From contig JAFZAL010000123.1 in NCBI GenBank assembly GCA_017557195.1, forward strand, positions 1 through 38,147: a stretch of DNA of 38,147 nt, written 5' to 3'. Below are positions 24,799-32,772 of this stretch, in pieces. The notes below the pieces were generated by a model. It saw only the letters and a list, made by a program, of their open reading frames with translations. It made no database searches and was not told the origin of the DNA. The stretch is from Thermoguttaceae bacterium. GTDB taxonomy: Bacteria > Planctomycetota > Planctomycetia > Pirellulales > Thermoguttaceae. The position numbers and the translations under genes are program-made. The stretch's first letter is position 1, and the number at the start of each line of letters is the position of its first letter.

Positions 24799-24922
24799 GG
24801 GAATTGGGAATGGGGAATAGGGAATAGTGATTCGCTTTCAGCGAATTTAAAACTACCTCCAAACCCTACTCTCCGTTCCCTAAACTACTCCCTATTCCCC
24901 ACTCCCTACTCCCTAACTATCC
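24799..24922 (+). repeat. Heptamer-phased leader element, GGGAATA/TACTCCC subtype
   Basis: The left arm is GGGAATT, GGGAATG, GGGAATA twice (24799-24826). The core is TTCGCT-TTC-AGCGAA (24831-24845), with T-A replacing the C-G pair found at the top of the stem in the others, followed by TTTAAAAC. The right arm has TACTCCC, TATTCCC, CACTCCC, TACTCCC (24886-24913), then TAACTATCC and the ATG at 24923. It starts five bases after the pilT stop. Confidence 0.92.
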
Positions 24923-27169
24923 ATGAAACGCATATTTATCCAATTGTTTTTTACGATTGCCGTTGTAACGTTTTTGCCGTTTTCGGCGTTGAACGCTGCC
25001 GGTATTATGGACGAGCTGAACAACGACGCTCAGGCGGAGACCCCAGACGGCGGCGACGATCAGGCTGCGGAAAATCCTGTTGCCGAGGAAGGCGCCGAGA
25101 CGCCGGATAATCAAGACGCTGCCATCGACGACAATCGCCAGGCGGAGGAACAAAGTCCTCAGACAGACGCAGTCCCGGACGAAAACGCTCAGCCGGGCGA
25201 AAACGGCGAGAATTCTCAACCGGCGGATGCGGATGCTGAAAATACGGGAGAAAACGGTGAGAACGAGAACGCCAATCCGGAGGATTCCGAGTCACAGGAA
25301 GAAGAAAACGCCAAGCCGGAAGTTGACCTCAGCGCTGCTAAACATCCTGTCAAGCTCAAAAACGGCGGGTATTTCAGCCTCGCGAAAATCCTGACGCTGC
25401 TGATTATCTATCTGCTTTGGGTGAAATCGACGGACTGGCTCAGCGCGGACGCCGTCCAATTCAAAAAGGACTGGAAAAAGTGGAATGCGATTGCCGTCGG
25501 CGCGTTTGTCGCTGCGTTTGCCGTTGCGTTGCTGCTGCCCTGGTTCTGGGCGGGAGCCCCGCTGGTCGCGTTGGCGTATCTGATTCCTTTTATTCTCTAT
25601 GTCCGCTATCGAAACGAAGATATGAACCCGGCGGACATGGTCTTTACTCGAGATCATCTGCGTCATTTCTTCGCTGAAAGAATAAACAAAGTTGGCGTCA
25701 AAGTTGACCCGAAAGCGAAAGACAAGTTCACCACCGGATGTGCGGCGAATTTAACGTCTTATACTAAAATTGAACGTCAGCGGGAAGTGCGCCGCATTCA
25801 GGCTCACGCTCACGAAGGGTTTATGGACGCCCGAAAACTGGTTGCCGAGTTGATGGCAAATCAGCCCGAGGCGACCATGCTGGACTTTGTCGCCAACGGC
25901 GTCAACGTCAAACATCTCCTCGACGGCGTCTGGCATCCGGGCGAACCGCTTGAAAGGGAAACGTCCGATTCGGCTCTGGAAGCCCTGAAAATTCTGTGCG
26001 GTATGAACCCTCAAGACAGACGTTCCAAGCAGTCTGGCGAGTGCGAGGTGGAGTTTACGTATCAGTTCGATTTTCCAGACGAGCGTTTGGCGATTCGTCA
26101 AATGCAGGAGCGTTACGACAAACTCATGGAAGAGGACAACGACGAGAACTACGTCGAGCGCCGCAAGCTCAAAGAAGACCTTCGCCGGGCAAAAGAAGAT
26201 TTGCCTCAACCGGAAATGAGAAAGAGAAAAGCGGTTATTACCGTTACATCTCAGGGTACGCAAACCGGTGAGCGGGTTATGCTGAAGTTCTCGTCTCCCA
26301 AAATGAATTTTCACGTTCTGGAAGACTGTGGCATGAGAGACAAGCTGGCAGAAAAGGTTCAGGCCATGTTCGATCTGCCGAAAGGAATTTTGATTTTCTC
26401 CGCGCCTGTCGGCAACGGCATGAAAACGACGCTCAGCGTCGCGTTAAACAAAACCGACCGGTTCCAGAGAGAATACGCTCAGCTGGACAAGGAATCCAAT
26501 CCTCACGAGGTTGTCGAAAACATTCCTGTTACAACGTATGGAGAAAAGGACTCCATCAAAGACGTTATGAAGCGCTTCTTCCTTAAAGAACCCGCAGTGT
26601 CGGTAATCCAGGACATGGACGGAGCCATTCTCAACGAATGTTTTAAGGAAATGGCGATGGACGACCGTCTGATTGTAACAACCGTTCGCGCTCAAGACGC
26701 CTCGGAAGCTCTTCTGAGAATGCTCGTCCTGAAAGACGCCGAAGGAAATCCGGTTTCCCGGGACAAGGTCGCAGACAACGTCAAAGTGGTTGTCTGTCAG
26801 CGGTTGATCCGCAAACTGTGCAATCACTGCAAACAGCCCGTCAAGGCGCCGCCGGCTCTGGCTCAGGCGCTGGGATTCCCCGCCGGGCGAGAGGTCGTTC
26901 TCTATCAGCCGCCAGCCAAACCCGCTGAGGGTGAAGAGGTCTGCTCGGAATGTCACGGCATTGGGTATAAAGGAAGAACGGCGATTACGGAAGTTCTTTT
27001 TGTCGGTCCGACGGTTCAGGAGGTCTTGAAGAAAGCCCCCAAACTCGACCTGCTTCGCAAAGCGGCGGTAAAAGACGGCAACCGAACTCTGAGAGAAGAA
27101 GGCATGGTTCTGGTCGCAAAAGGAATTACCTCCGTTCAGGAGCTTAAACGAATTTTAGAAATTCAGTGA
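24923..27169 (+). CDS. Divergent PilB/GspE-like protein with signal peptide, membrane helices and degenerate ATPase motifs
   Basis: The 748-residue protein has a signal-like hydrophobic start (1-25), an acidic Asn/Glu/Pro-rich segment (27-140), three membrane helices (about 152-168, 189-206, 210-227), a charged coiled-coil-like stretch (385-430) and a GspE-type C-terminal domain. The C-terminal C-x2-C pairs of PilB are kept (RKLCNHCKQP, C633/C636; VCSECHGIGYKGRTAITEVL, C674/C677). The ATPase motifs are not: the Walker A region reads APVGNGMKTTL (494-504) instead of GPTGSGKTTTL, the Walker B GEIRD position reads QDMDG, and the His box reads DRLIVTTVRAQD. It may be inactive or use altered chemistry, perhaps as a membrane-fixed pilus partner of the adjacent PilT. 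Confidence 0.82.
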   Translation: MKRIFIQLFFTIAVVTFLPFSALNAAGIMDELNNDAQAETPDGGDDQAAENPVAEEGAETPDNQDAAIDDNRQAEEQSPQTDAVPDENAQPGENGENSQPADADAENTGENGENENANPEDSESQEEENAKPEVDLSAAKHPVKLKNGGYFSLAKILTLLIIYLLWVKSTDWLSADAVQFKKDWKKWNAIAVGAFVAAFAVALLLPWFWAGAPLVALAYLIPFILYVRYRNEDMNPADMVFTRDHLRHFFAERINKVGVKVDPKAKDKFTTGCAANLTSYTKIERQREVRRIQAHAHEGFMDARKLVAELMANQPEATMLDFVANGVNVKHLLDGVWHPGEPLERETSDSALEALKILCGMNPQDRRSKQSGECEVEFTYQFDFPDERLAIRQMQERYDKLMEEDNDENYVERRKLKEDLRRAKEDLPQPEMRKRKAVITVTSQGTQTGERVMLKFSSPKMNFHVLEDCGMRDKLAEKVQAMFDLPKGILIFSAPVGNGMKTTLSVALNKTDRFQREYAQLDKESNPHEVVENIPVTTYGEKDSIKDVMKRFFLKEPAVSVIQDMDGAILNECFKEMAMDDRLIVTTVRAQDASEALLRMLVLKDAEGNPVSRDKVADNVKVVVCQRLIRKLCNHCKQPVKAPPALAQALGFPAGREVVLYQPPAKPAEGEEVCSECHGIGYKGRTAITEVLFVGPTVQEVLKKAPKLDLLRKAAVKDGNRTLREEGMVLVAKGITSVQELKRILEIQ

Positions 27170-28083
27170 GTTTTTTTCAAAAGAATTCACCGCCGACGAA
27201 AGCGAACTTCCTCCCGATTACAGAGCAGGAACTGAAATGGAATCTGTATGTAACCGGGGCGGGGTTCGACGACATGCAGCCAGGACGCGTTTTTGTCAAT
27301 GAAGGGCGTCCGGAGCTGTATCGTTTGGAGCAGTACAAAAATCGCGTTCTTCCAGAATACGTTTTTTTATACATCGCAGACGGCTTCGGTCAGTATTTTT
27401 CCGACTTGGGCGGCTCGCTTACCGTGAAAAAGGGCGATCTCTTTATTCTCTTTCCCGGCTCGGAACATCAGTTGACACCCGATAAAAACGTTGGCTGGAA
27501 AGACATTTGGATAACGGCGAACGGTCCGTATATTCATTCTTTAACGCAAAACGGCGTTCTTGACCCTCGCCGTCCGGTTATTAGTTCGTCAAACAATAAA
27601 ATTAAAAGCCGCATGGAACAGCTATGCCGGAAGGTTCTGGATTCTCCCCAAGTCAACTCTCCGTTTTATTCAGAGGATTTGTTGGGAATTCTTATCGAGA
27701 TTGGGGCTTGTCAGAAAACGTCTCAGCCCCCGGGCATTCTTCCAGCTCCGAACGGGGGTAAAAACTCGGTTGCAATGCAGCTTATTCAAAAAGCGTGCAG
27801 AGAAATCTGGAACTGGGGACATCAGGAAATAGATATCAAGCGGCTGGCAAGCCAACTTGGCGTTACGCGTCGGACTCTGGAACGATATTTTAACAAAGAA
27901 CTTCACAGAACAATTCGCGATGAGATTCACCGCTGCAGAATCTATCGGGCGATAACGCTGCTTCAGCAAACAAACGTGAAAATAGAGCAGATAGCGCTCA
28001 TGGCGGGATTTCCCAATTACGTTCACATGATACGCGTTTTTAAGCGCATGTTAGGCAAAACGCCCAGCGAATTCAGGAGTTAA
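27166..28083 (+). CDS. AraC-family transcriptional regulator
   Basis: The 305-residue protein has an N-terminal cupin-like sensing region (about 40-130, with YIADGFGQYFSD and KKGDLFILFPGSEHQ). The C-terminal AraC double helix-turn-helix is at 205-303 (EIDIKRLASQLGVTRRTLER, then IEQIALMAGFPNYVHMIRVF and KRMLGKTPSEFRS). The GTG start at 27166 overlaps the TGA of the preceding gene as GTGA, which strongly implies translational coupling. An AraC regulator fused this way to a pilus ATPase-like gene is unusual and suggests it controls the pilus/competence genes or shares their regulation. The ligand is unknown. Confidence 0.9.
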   Translation: MSFFQKNSPPTKANFLPITEQELKWNLYVTGAGFDDMQPGRVFVNEGRPELYRLEQYKNRVLPEYVFLYIADGFGQYFSDLGGSLTVKKGDLFILFPGSEHQLTPDKNVGWKDIWITANGPYIHSLTQNGVLDPRRPVISSSNNKIKSRMEQLCRKVLDSPQVNSPFYSEDLLGILIEIGACQKTSQPPGILPAPNGGKNSVAMQLIQKACREIWNWGHQEIDIKRLASQLGVTRRTLERYFNKELHRTIRDEIHRCRIYRAITLLQQTNVKIEQIALMAGFPNYVHMIRVFKRMLGKTPSEFRS

Positions 28084-28167
28084 CGTTTCGTCAGGCGTTA
28101 TCCTGTCGTTTTCGTCCAACGACAAATCGTCCCCCTTCTCCCCGCTTCCTAATCCCCGTTTACAACT

Positions 28168-29298
28168 ATGTTCGACATCAACAACGAAGATCATCGCGCT
28201 CTGCTTCGCCTCGCTTTAGCGGAAGGAATCGGACCGCTGATGCGTCAGAATTTACTCGACGCTTTCGGTTCCCCCGCCGCGGTCTTTCAGGCGTCGGAAA
28301 AGGATTGGGCGGCGATACCCGGCATCGGAGATCAGAGAATTGAGTCGCTGCGAAGCTCGACGGACGAAAAGATCGATAAATTTCTCGCGTTTTGCAAAAT
28401 TCATCATATTGACCTCATTCCGCTGGGCGACAAGAATTACCCTCAACAGCTGACGTCCATTCCGGACGCGCCGGGGATTTTGTTTGTTCGCGGGACGCTT
28501 CTTCCGGAAGACAGCGTCTCTATCGGCGTTGTTGGGACGCGTCATTCTACGCATTACGGCAACCGGGCGGCGCACAATCTCAGCTTCGCTCTGGCGCAGG
28601 CGGGCGTTACAATCGTCAGCGGATTGGCGCGGGGCATCGACACGCAGGCGCATATCGGCGCCTTGGACGCTCACGGCAGAACGATTGCCGTTCTCGCGTC
28701 CGGTCAGGAAAAGATCTATCCGCCGGAAAACGAGAAATTGGCTAACGCGATTGTCGAATCCGGCGGCGCGCTGGTTACGGAAGCCCTGCCCGGCTCTGTT
28801 CCTCGAAAAGGCATGTTCCCGCAAAGAAATCGGATTATCAGCGGTTTGTCGTTGGGTACGCTTGTCGTAGAAGCGGATATCGCCAGCGGCGCGTTGATCA
28901 CGGCGCGTCACGCCATGGAGCAGAACAGAGAAGTCTTTGCCGTTCCCGGTCAGATTGACAGCCGCATGTCCCGCGGCGCTAATCGACTTATCAAAGACGG
29001 CGCGAGGCTGGTGCAGTCTGTTGACGACATTCTCGACAATCTCGGTCCTCTGATGAAGCCGATTCAGAGGTCAACGGGCGTTACAGAAAAGAACCCGCCC
29101 AAGCCGGCAGAACTCAAGCTCAACGAGATGGAACGCAAAGTCTACGACGTCGTTTGCACTCATACCGGACCAACGCCCATTGACGAACTGATTCGGCAAA
29201 CCGGGCTGCCAACGGGAAATCTGCTGGCGGTGATTACCGCGCTGGAAATCCGCCGGCTAATCAAACGCGTCGGCGGACAAAGCGTGATTCGAAACTGA
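28168..29298 (+). CDS. dprA: DNA-processing protein DprA
   Basis: The 376-residue protein binds incoming single-stranded DNA and loads RecA in natural transformation. It has an N-terminal helical/HhH part (AIPGIGDQRIES near 49-60), the Rossmann-like core with GVVGTRHSTHYG, IVSGLARGIDTQAH and FPQRNRIISGLS, and a C-terminal winged-helix domain (about 310-376). All conserved core motifs are intact. The ATG at 28168 follows a pyrimidine-rich leader (CCCCTTCTCCCCGCTTCC) that resembles a decayed heptamer arm. A 7-bp hairpin TGTCGTT/AACGACA (28104-28124) lies just upstream. It follows the AraC gene by 84 bases and converges on a membrane-protein gene ten bases later. Confidence 0.95.
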   Translation: MFDINNEDHRALLRLALAEGIGPLMRQNLLDAFGSPAAVFQASEKDWAAIPGIGDQRIESLRSSTDEKIDKFLAFCKIHHIDLIPLGDKNYPQQLTSIPDAPGILFVRGTLLPEDSVSIGVVGTRHSTHYGNRAAHNLSFALAQAGVTIVSGLARGIDTQAHIGALDAHGRTIAVLASGQEKIYPPENEKLANAIVESGGALVTEALPGSVPRKGMFPQRNRIISGLSLGTLVVEADIASGALITARHAMEQNREVFAVPGQIDSRMSRGANRLIKDGARLVQSVDDILDNLGPLMKPIQRSTGVTEKNPPKPAELKLNEMERKVYDVVCTHTGPTPIDELIRQTGLPTGNLLAVITALEIRRLIKRVGGQSVIRN

Positions 29299-29308
29299 AG
29301 TCCCGCGA

Positions 29309-30904
29309 TTATTCTTCAGACAATTTATATACGGTGAACTGCCGGTTCTGGTACAAAACCGGCAGCGCGATGGGCGTGCGAGCGTTTGTTACAAGATAAC
29401 CAGCGCCGTACTCTTTTCCCATACGTTTGAGCTTATTGGGCGACTGTCTTGCCATCGAGTCATCCCAGACGAATCCACTTGGCGAAGATTCGTCTTCGAC
29501 TGTATACAAATACATGATCCGACTGTACCATTCTATCAGTCCCGCGGTGTTTTGCGGAACGTCTTTCCAGTTAACGCCCGTTCCCCGATGAGAATACCAA
29601 GTAAACGTTCGGGTCATTTTCGGTACGAAAAACACGGCGTCTTGAGGCGTGTTTTTGTCAATCCAGGAGCAAACGTCAATCCATTGATAATAGTTTATTC
29701 CCGCCATGTGGCACTGTCGCGGAGGAACCGGATGCGCCAGACGATAGACGTTCTTATAAACGCCCGCAGCCCCGCAGAACAAACACAGGCAAAGCGCTAT
29801 GATATAAAAATGTGTAAAACGATAGAGTTTCGCACAGTATATAACTAAACAAGCCAGTAACGAGAACGTTAACGGAATGGCAACGTCAGAAAGACGGAAC
29901 CAGTAAAACCGCAGTAAGCCGACGCAGTCGTTGGGGTAAGAAGCTGACCAGAACGACAAAATAATTCCAATTGCGGCAATGATTTGCGCAGTGGCGCCAA
30001 AATGCAATAAAAAACTACAGCCGACGTTAATTCGTTTGGATTCATCGTTTTGGTCCCGATTGAGTTTTTTTGTGTAACGGGTAAACCAGCACAGAATAAC
30101 AAACACCGCGCCAAACGCTATTACAAGGGCAAAAAACCGCCAAACAAAAACGCTGGGGAACGCCTGAAAAAGCAGATGGTGAGGCAATCGGAAATAGACG
30201 TACACGCGTTCAGCCGCTTTCACGACGTCTGGCGTTGTACCATGATTAAGAAGCAAAGAGGGAATCAGTCCCGGCAGAGCAAGCAAGCCGCCGATGGGAA
30301 GCGTCCAGACGTCTTGCCATCGAAAAGCGATTTGTTTTTTCAATACGCAAAGGAAATACGCAAGCAGCGCCGCCAAAACCGTCCAGCCGCCAACCAGCAC
30401 GTGGAACATGGACGCGATTCCCAATACGATCCACGCCTGCCCCCATTTTTGAGCGGTTATGCGTTCCAGCCCCCAAAACACGAAGACGTACGCGATTGTT
30501 TTCGCTTCCATGCCGCCGAAAACCCATTCCCCTGCCATCTGACAGTACGACTGAAGGAAGGCAAACATTCCGGCTGAAAGTACCGCAAACCATTGACGGG
30601 GAAAGACATTCCAAGACAACCTCTGCCAGAAAAACGCCATGGCAAACCAACAGACGACTCGTCCAATCCAGGCGCAGACCGGCAGCGAAAAGAACTGCGT
30701 CAACCAGCCGAACGTCCAGACGAAAACGCCGTGAGCGTCTGGCGTGGAAAGGAAAAAGTCGCCCGGCGCGTAAGATTCGTTCCAGAATCGCGCCGCCTTG
30801 CCGAGGTAATGAGCCTCGTTGACGTCTGGAACGAGATACGCTCCTTCCAGAAAGAATAAAACAAATATCAGCAGGATTTCCAACCATCGGTTTTTAGCGT
30901 TCAT
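29309..30904 (-). CDS. Multi-pass membrane protein of planctomycete type (DUF6798-like)
   Basis: The 531-residue protein has about ten hydrophobic helices. The N-terminal periplasmic-loop region reads PDVNEAHYLGKAARFWNESY and TFGWLTQFFSLPVCAWIGRV, a pattern I associate with DUF6798-type planctomycete proteins. The C-terminal soluble part (YYQWIDVCSWIDKNTPQDAV, then TFTWYSHRGTGVNWKDVPQN) looks like the periplasmic domain of GT-C glycosyltransferase-like proteins. A lipid-linked sugar transferase role is possible but no catalytic aspartate motif is convincing. The ATG at 30904 is used; it is transcribed alone, away from the TMEM43 gene and convergent with dprA. Confidence 0.7.
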   Translation of the reverse strand: MNAKNRWLEILLIFVLFFLEGAYLVPDVNEAHYLGKAARFWNESYAPGDFFLSTPDAHGVFVWTFGWLTQFFSLPVCAWIGRVVCWFAMAFFWQRLSWNVFPRQWFAVLSAGMFAFLQSYCQMAGEWVFGGMEAKTIAYVFVFWGLERITAQKWGQAWIVLGIASMFHVLVGGWTVLAALLAYFLCVLKKQIAFRWQDVWTLPIGGLLALPGLIPSLLLNHGTTPDVVKAAERVYVYFRLPHHLLFQAFPSVFVWRFFALVIAFGAVFVILCWFTRYTKKLNRDQNDESKRINVGCSFLLHFGATAQIIAAIGIILSFWSASYPNDCVGLLRFYWFRLSDVAIPLTFSLLACLVIYCAKLYRFTHFYIIALCLCLFCGAAGVYKNVYRLAHPVPPRQCHMAGINYYQWIDVCSWIDKNTPQDAVFFVPKMTRTFTWYSHRGTGVNWKDVPQNTAGLIEWYSRIMYLYTVEDESSPSGFVWDDSMARQSPNKLKRMGKEYGAGYLVTNARTPIALPVLYQNRQFTVYKLSEE

Positions 30905-30947
30905 AAGAATTATTTTACCAATTTACCATTTTTTTTCAATATCAATG

Positions 30948-30976
30948 TTGAATTAGAATCAAAAATACGTTATAGT
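30948..30976 (+). promoter_or_regulatory. Putative promoter of the TMEM43-family gene
   Basis: TTGAAT (30948-30953) and TATAGT (30971-30976) have a spacing of 17 bases. Transcription would start near 30983, leaving a leader of about 105 bases. Confidence 0.5.
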
Positions 30977-31090
30977 AGAAAAAAGGTCGATAGGCGAATT
31001 TTTGTATTTAATCAAAGCGGGGGTATAACTTCCGTTTTACAGACGTCTGTCAACGATTGTTTTTTATCCTTTAACCTATAGGAAAATAGA

Positions 31091-32674
31091 ATGTCGGATT
31101 CATTTACAGAAACAACCAGCACGTCCTGGTTTCAAAGAATTGGCAAATCATTCAAAGGAATTGTAGTTGGCCTTTGCTTGTTTATCGCAGCATTTCCGCT
31201 TTTGTTTTGGAATGAAGGCAGAACGATTAAGCAAACCAAATCTCTCAAAGAGACGGAAGCTGGGCTTGTCCTTGCGAAATGCGACGAGGTCAATCAGGAC
31301 TACGAAGGCAAGCCGGTTTATATGACAGGCGACGCCAAAACGGAAGAAGAGCTTTCCGATGATTTTTTCCCGGTTACTGTCAACGGATTTAAACTGAAAC
31401 GCAACGTTGAAATGTATCAGTGGGTTGAACACGAGAAATCCGAAACCAAAAAGAAACTCGGCGGAGGAGAAGAAACTGTTACCACATATACGTATACCAA
31501 AGAATGGAGCGATCGCCCTATTAACTCTGCACAGTTCAATCATCCCGAGGAACACGAAAACCCGGCGTGGGATTTTGAGGCCGGCGAAATGGAAGCAAAG
31601 ACCGGTACGCTCGGCGCGTTTACCCTGACGGATAGCATTATCAGCAAAATGAACTGGTATGAACCATTCAAAGTTGAAGTTCCTTCAACGCCAGCGCCTC
31701 AAACGCCAGCCGCGACTTCGGAACCGGAACTTCCAGCAATTCCTGAGCTCCCGTCCCTTGAAGACGCTCCGGCTATTGATGACGTTCCCGCAACTCCGGC
31801 AGTTCCCGAAACGCCAGCTGTTGATGAACTCCCGACTCTTGAAGACGCCCCGGCTGTTGACGACGTTCCCGAAACGCCAGCAGTTCCTGAATCGCCAGCT
31901 GTTGATGAACTCCCGACTCTTGAAGACGCTCCGGCTGTTGATGAGCTCCCGGCTCTTCCCAGTGAGACAACAGCGGATGAAGCTCCAGCAGCGGCGCCAA
32001 GCGCGCCAGCCGCTGACGCAGCTCCTGTTACAACGCAAACAACCGCGCCTGTAGTTCCAGCTGCGGCTCTTGTTCCCGCTCAGACGCCGGAAGCGGTTGC
32101 TGCGGCAAACGGCGTTCCGGAAGGGTACATCTACTACAAAGACGGTTTTTATAAAGGCGATCCCAAAAAGCTTGCAGTCGGCGACGTTCGCGTTTCGTTT
32201 GAATACGTACCGGCGACTGAAACGATAAGCCTCATTTCAGGTCAGCAGGGCGACACGTTCACGCCTTATCAAACCAAATTCAATCAGATTGAATTGGTTG
32301 AAAAAGGCGTTGTTTCCGCCGATGCCATGTTCAAGCACGCTCATAACGCCAACTCGATGGTTTGCTGGGCGCTGCGTCTGGCTGGATTCCTGATGATGTT
32401 CTTCGGTTTGAAGATGGTGTTTGAACCGCTGCGAGTAATTGCAGACGTTGTGCCGTTTATTGGTTCAATTGTTGGAATGGGAATCGGCTTTGTCGCCTTT
32501 GTTTTTGCGGCAGGGTTCAGTCTGCTGACGATTGCTATCGGATGGGTATTCTATCGCCCGCTGATTGGCATTCCGCTTTTGATTGTTGCGATTATTTTCC
32601 TGCTTATGCCGCTTTTCAAAGGCAAGAAAGCTGCTACAACCGCTCAGCCTGCAGCTCCATTTGAAAAGCAGTAG
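31091..32674 (+). CDS. TMEM43-family membrane protein with a repeat insertion
   Basis: The 527-residue protein has one N-terminal membrane helix (about 22-42, ending in FWNEGRTIKQ, a TMEM43 hallmark). A large extracytoplasmic region follows, containing YQWVEHEKSETKKKLGGGEE and TYTYTKEWSDRPINS. A C-terminal block of three or four helices runs from about 415 to 515. TMEM43/LUMA proteins organise membrane complexes, but their bacterial role is unknown. The exterior domain is interrupted at about 200-345 by a Pro/Ala/Asp/Glu-rich segment with a 27-residue tandem repeat. The start has only a weak AGGA upstream. The gene ends at a strong terminator. Confidence 0.85.
   Translation: MSDSFTETTSTSWFQRIGKSFKGIVVGLCLFIAAFPLLFWNEGRTIKQTKSLKETEAGLVLAKCDEVNQDYEGKPVYMTGDAKTEEELSDDFFPVTVNGFKLKRNVEMYQWVEHEKSETKKKLGGGEETVTTYTYTKEWSDRPINSAQFNHPEEHENPAWDFEAGEMEAKTGTLGAFTLTDSIISKMNWYEPFKVEVPSTPAPQTPAATSEPELPAIPELPSLEDAPAIDDVPATPAVPETPAVDELPTLEDAPAVDDVPETPAVPESPAVDELPTLEDAPAVDELPALPSETTADEAPAAAPSAPAADAAPVTTQTTAPVVPAAALVPAQTPEAVAAANGVPEGYIYYKDGFYKGDPKKLAVGDVRVSFEYVPATETISLISGQQGDTFTPYQTKFNQIELVEKGVVSADAMFKHAHNANSMVCWALRLAGFLMMFFGLKMVFEPLRVIADVVPFIGSIVGMGIGFVAFVFAAGFSLLTIAIGWVFYRPLIGIPLLIVAIIFLLMPLFKGKKAATTAQPAAPFEKQ
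31748..31960 (+). repeat. 81-bp coding tandem repeat in the TMEM43-family gene
   Basis: Units start at 31748, 31829 and 31910 (the last partial). Each encodes LP[ST]LEDAPA[IV]DDVP followed by proline/alanine/glutamate residues, in all 27 codons. DNA of the copies is nearly identical, so the expansion is recent. Confidence 0.85.
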
Positions 32675-32714
32675 AAAGATTGTTCTATATTGAACAGACT
32701 TATGTCAACAATAG

Positions 32715-32750
32715 CGGCTCGACGAATCTGTCGAGCCGGTTTTATCGTTT
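32715..32750 (+). terminator. Rho-independent terminator after the TMEM43-family gene
   Basis: A perfect 9-bp stem CGGCTCGAC/GTCGAGCCG (32715-32723 with 32730-32738) encloses the loop GAATCT. It is followed by GTTTTATCGTTT. Confidence 0.85.
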
Positions 32751-32760
32751 AACGTTACGG

Positions 32761-32766
32761 TATAAT
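32761..32766 (+). promoter_or_regulatory. TATAAT box directly before the nucleotidase start
   Basis: A perfect TATAAT ends six bases before the ATG at 32773, immediately after the terminator. If used, transcription would begin at the start codon (leaderless). No good -35 match is visible; TTTATC at 32741-32746 is too close. Confidence 0.45.
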
Positions 32767-32772
32767 TGTATT

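Noticed and set aside
4410..24922. Heptamer arrays as CRISPR repeats
   Set aside because: The units are 7 bp and contiguous with no unique spacers, and no cas gene is in the window.
1432..24922. Heptamer elements as insertion-sequence remnants
   Set aside because: No transposase, terminal repeats of IS type or clear target duplications were found; a mobile origin is only a hypothesis here.
31509..31516. GCGATCGC, the HIP1 octamer of cyanobacteria
   Set aside because: I noticed it only inside a coding sequence; it does not support a cyanobacterial origin.
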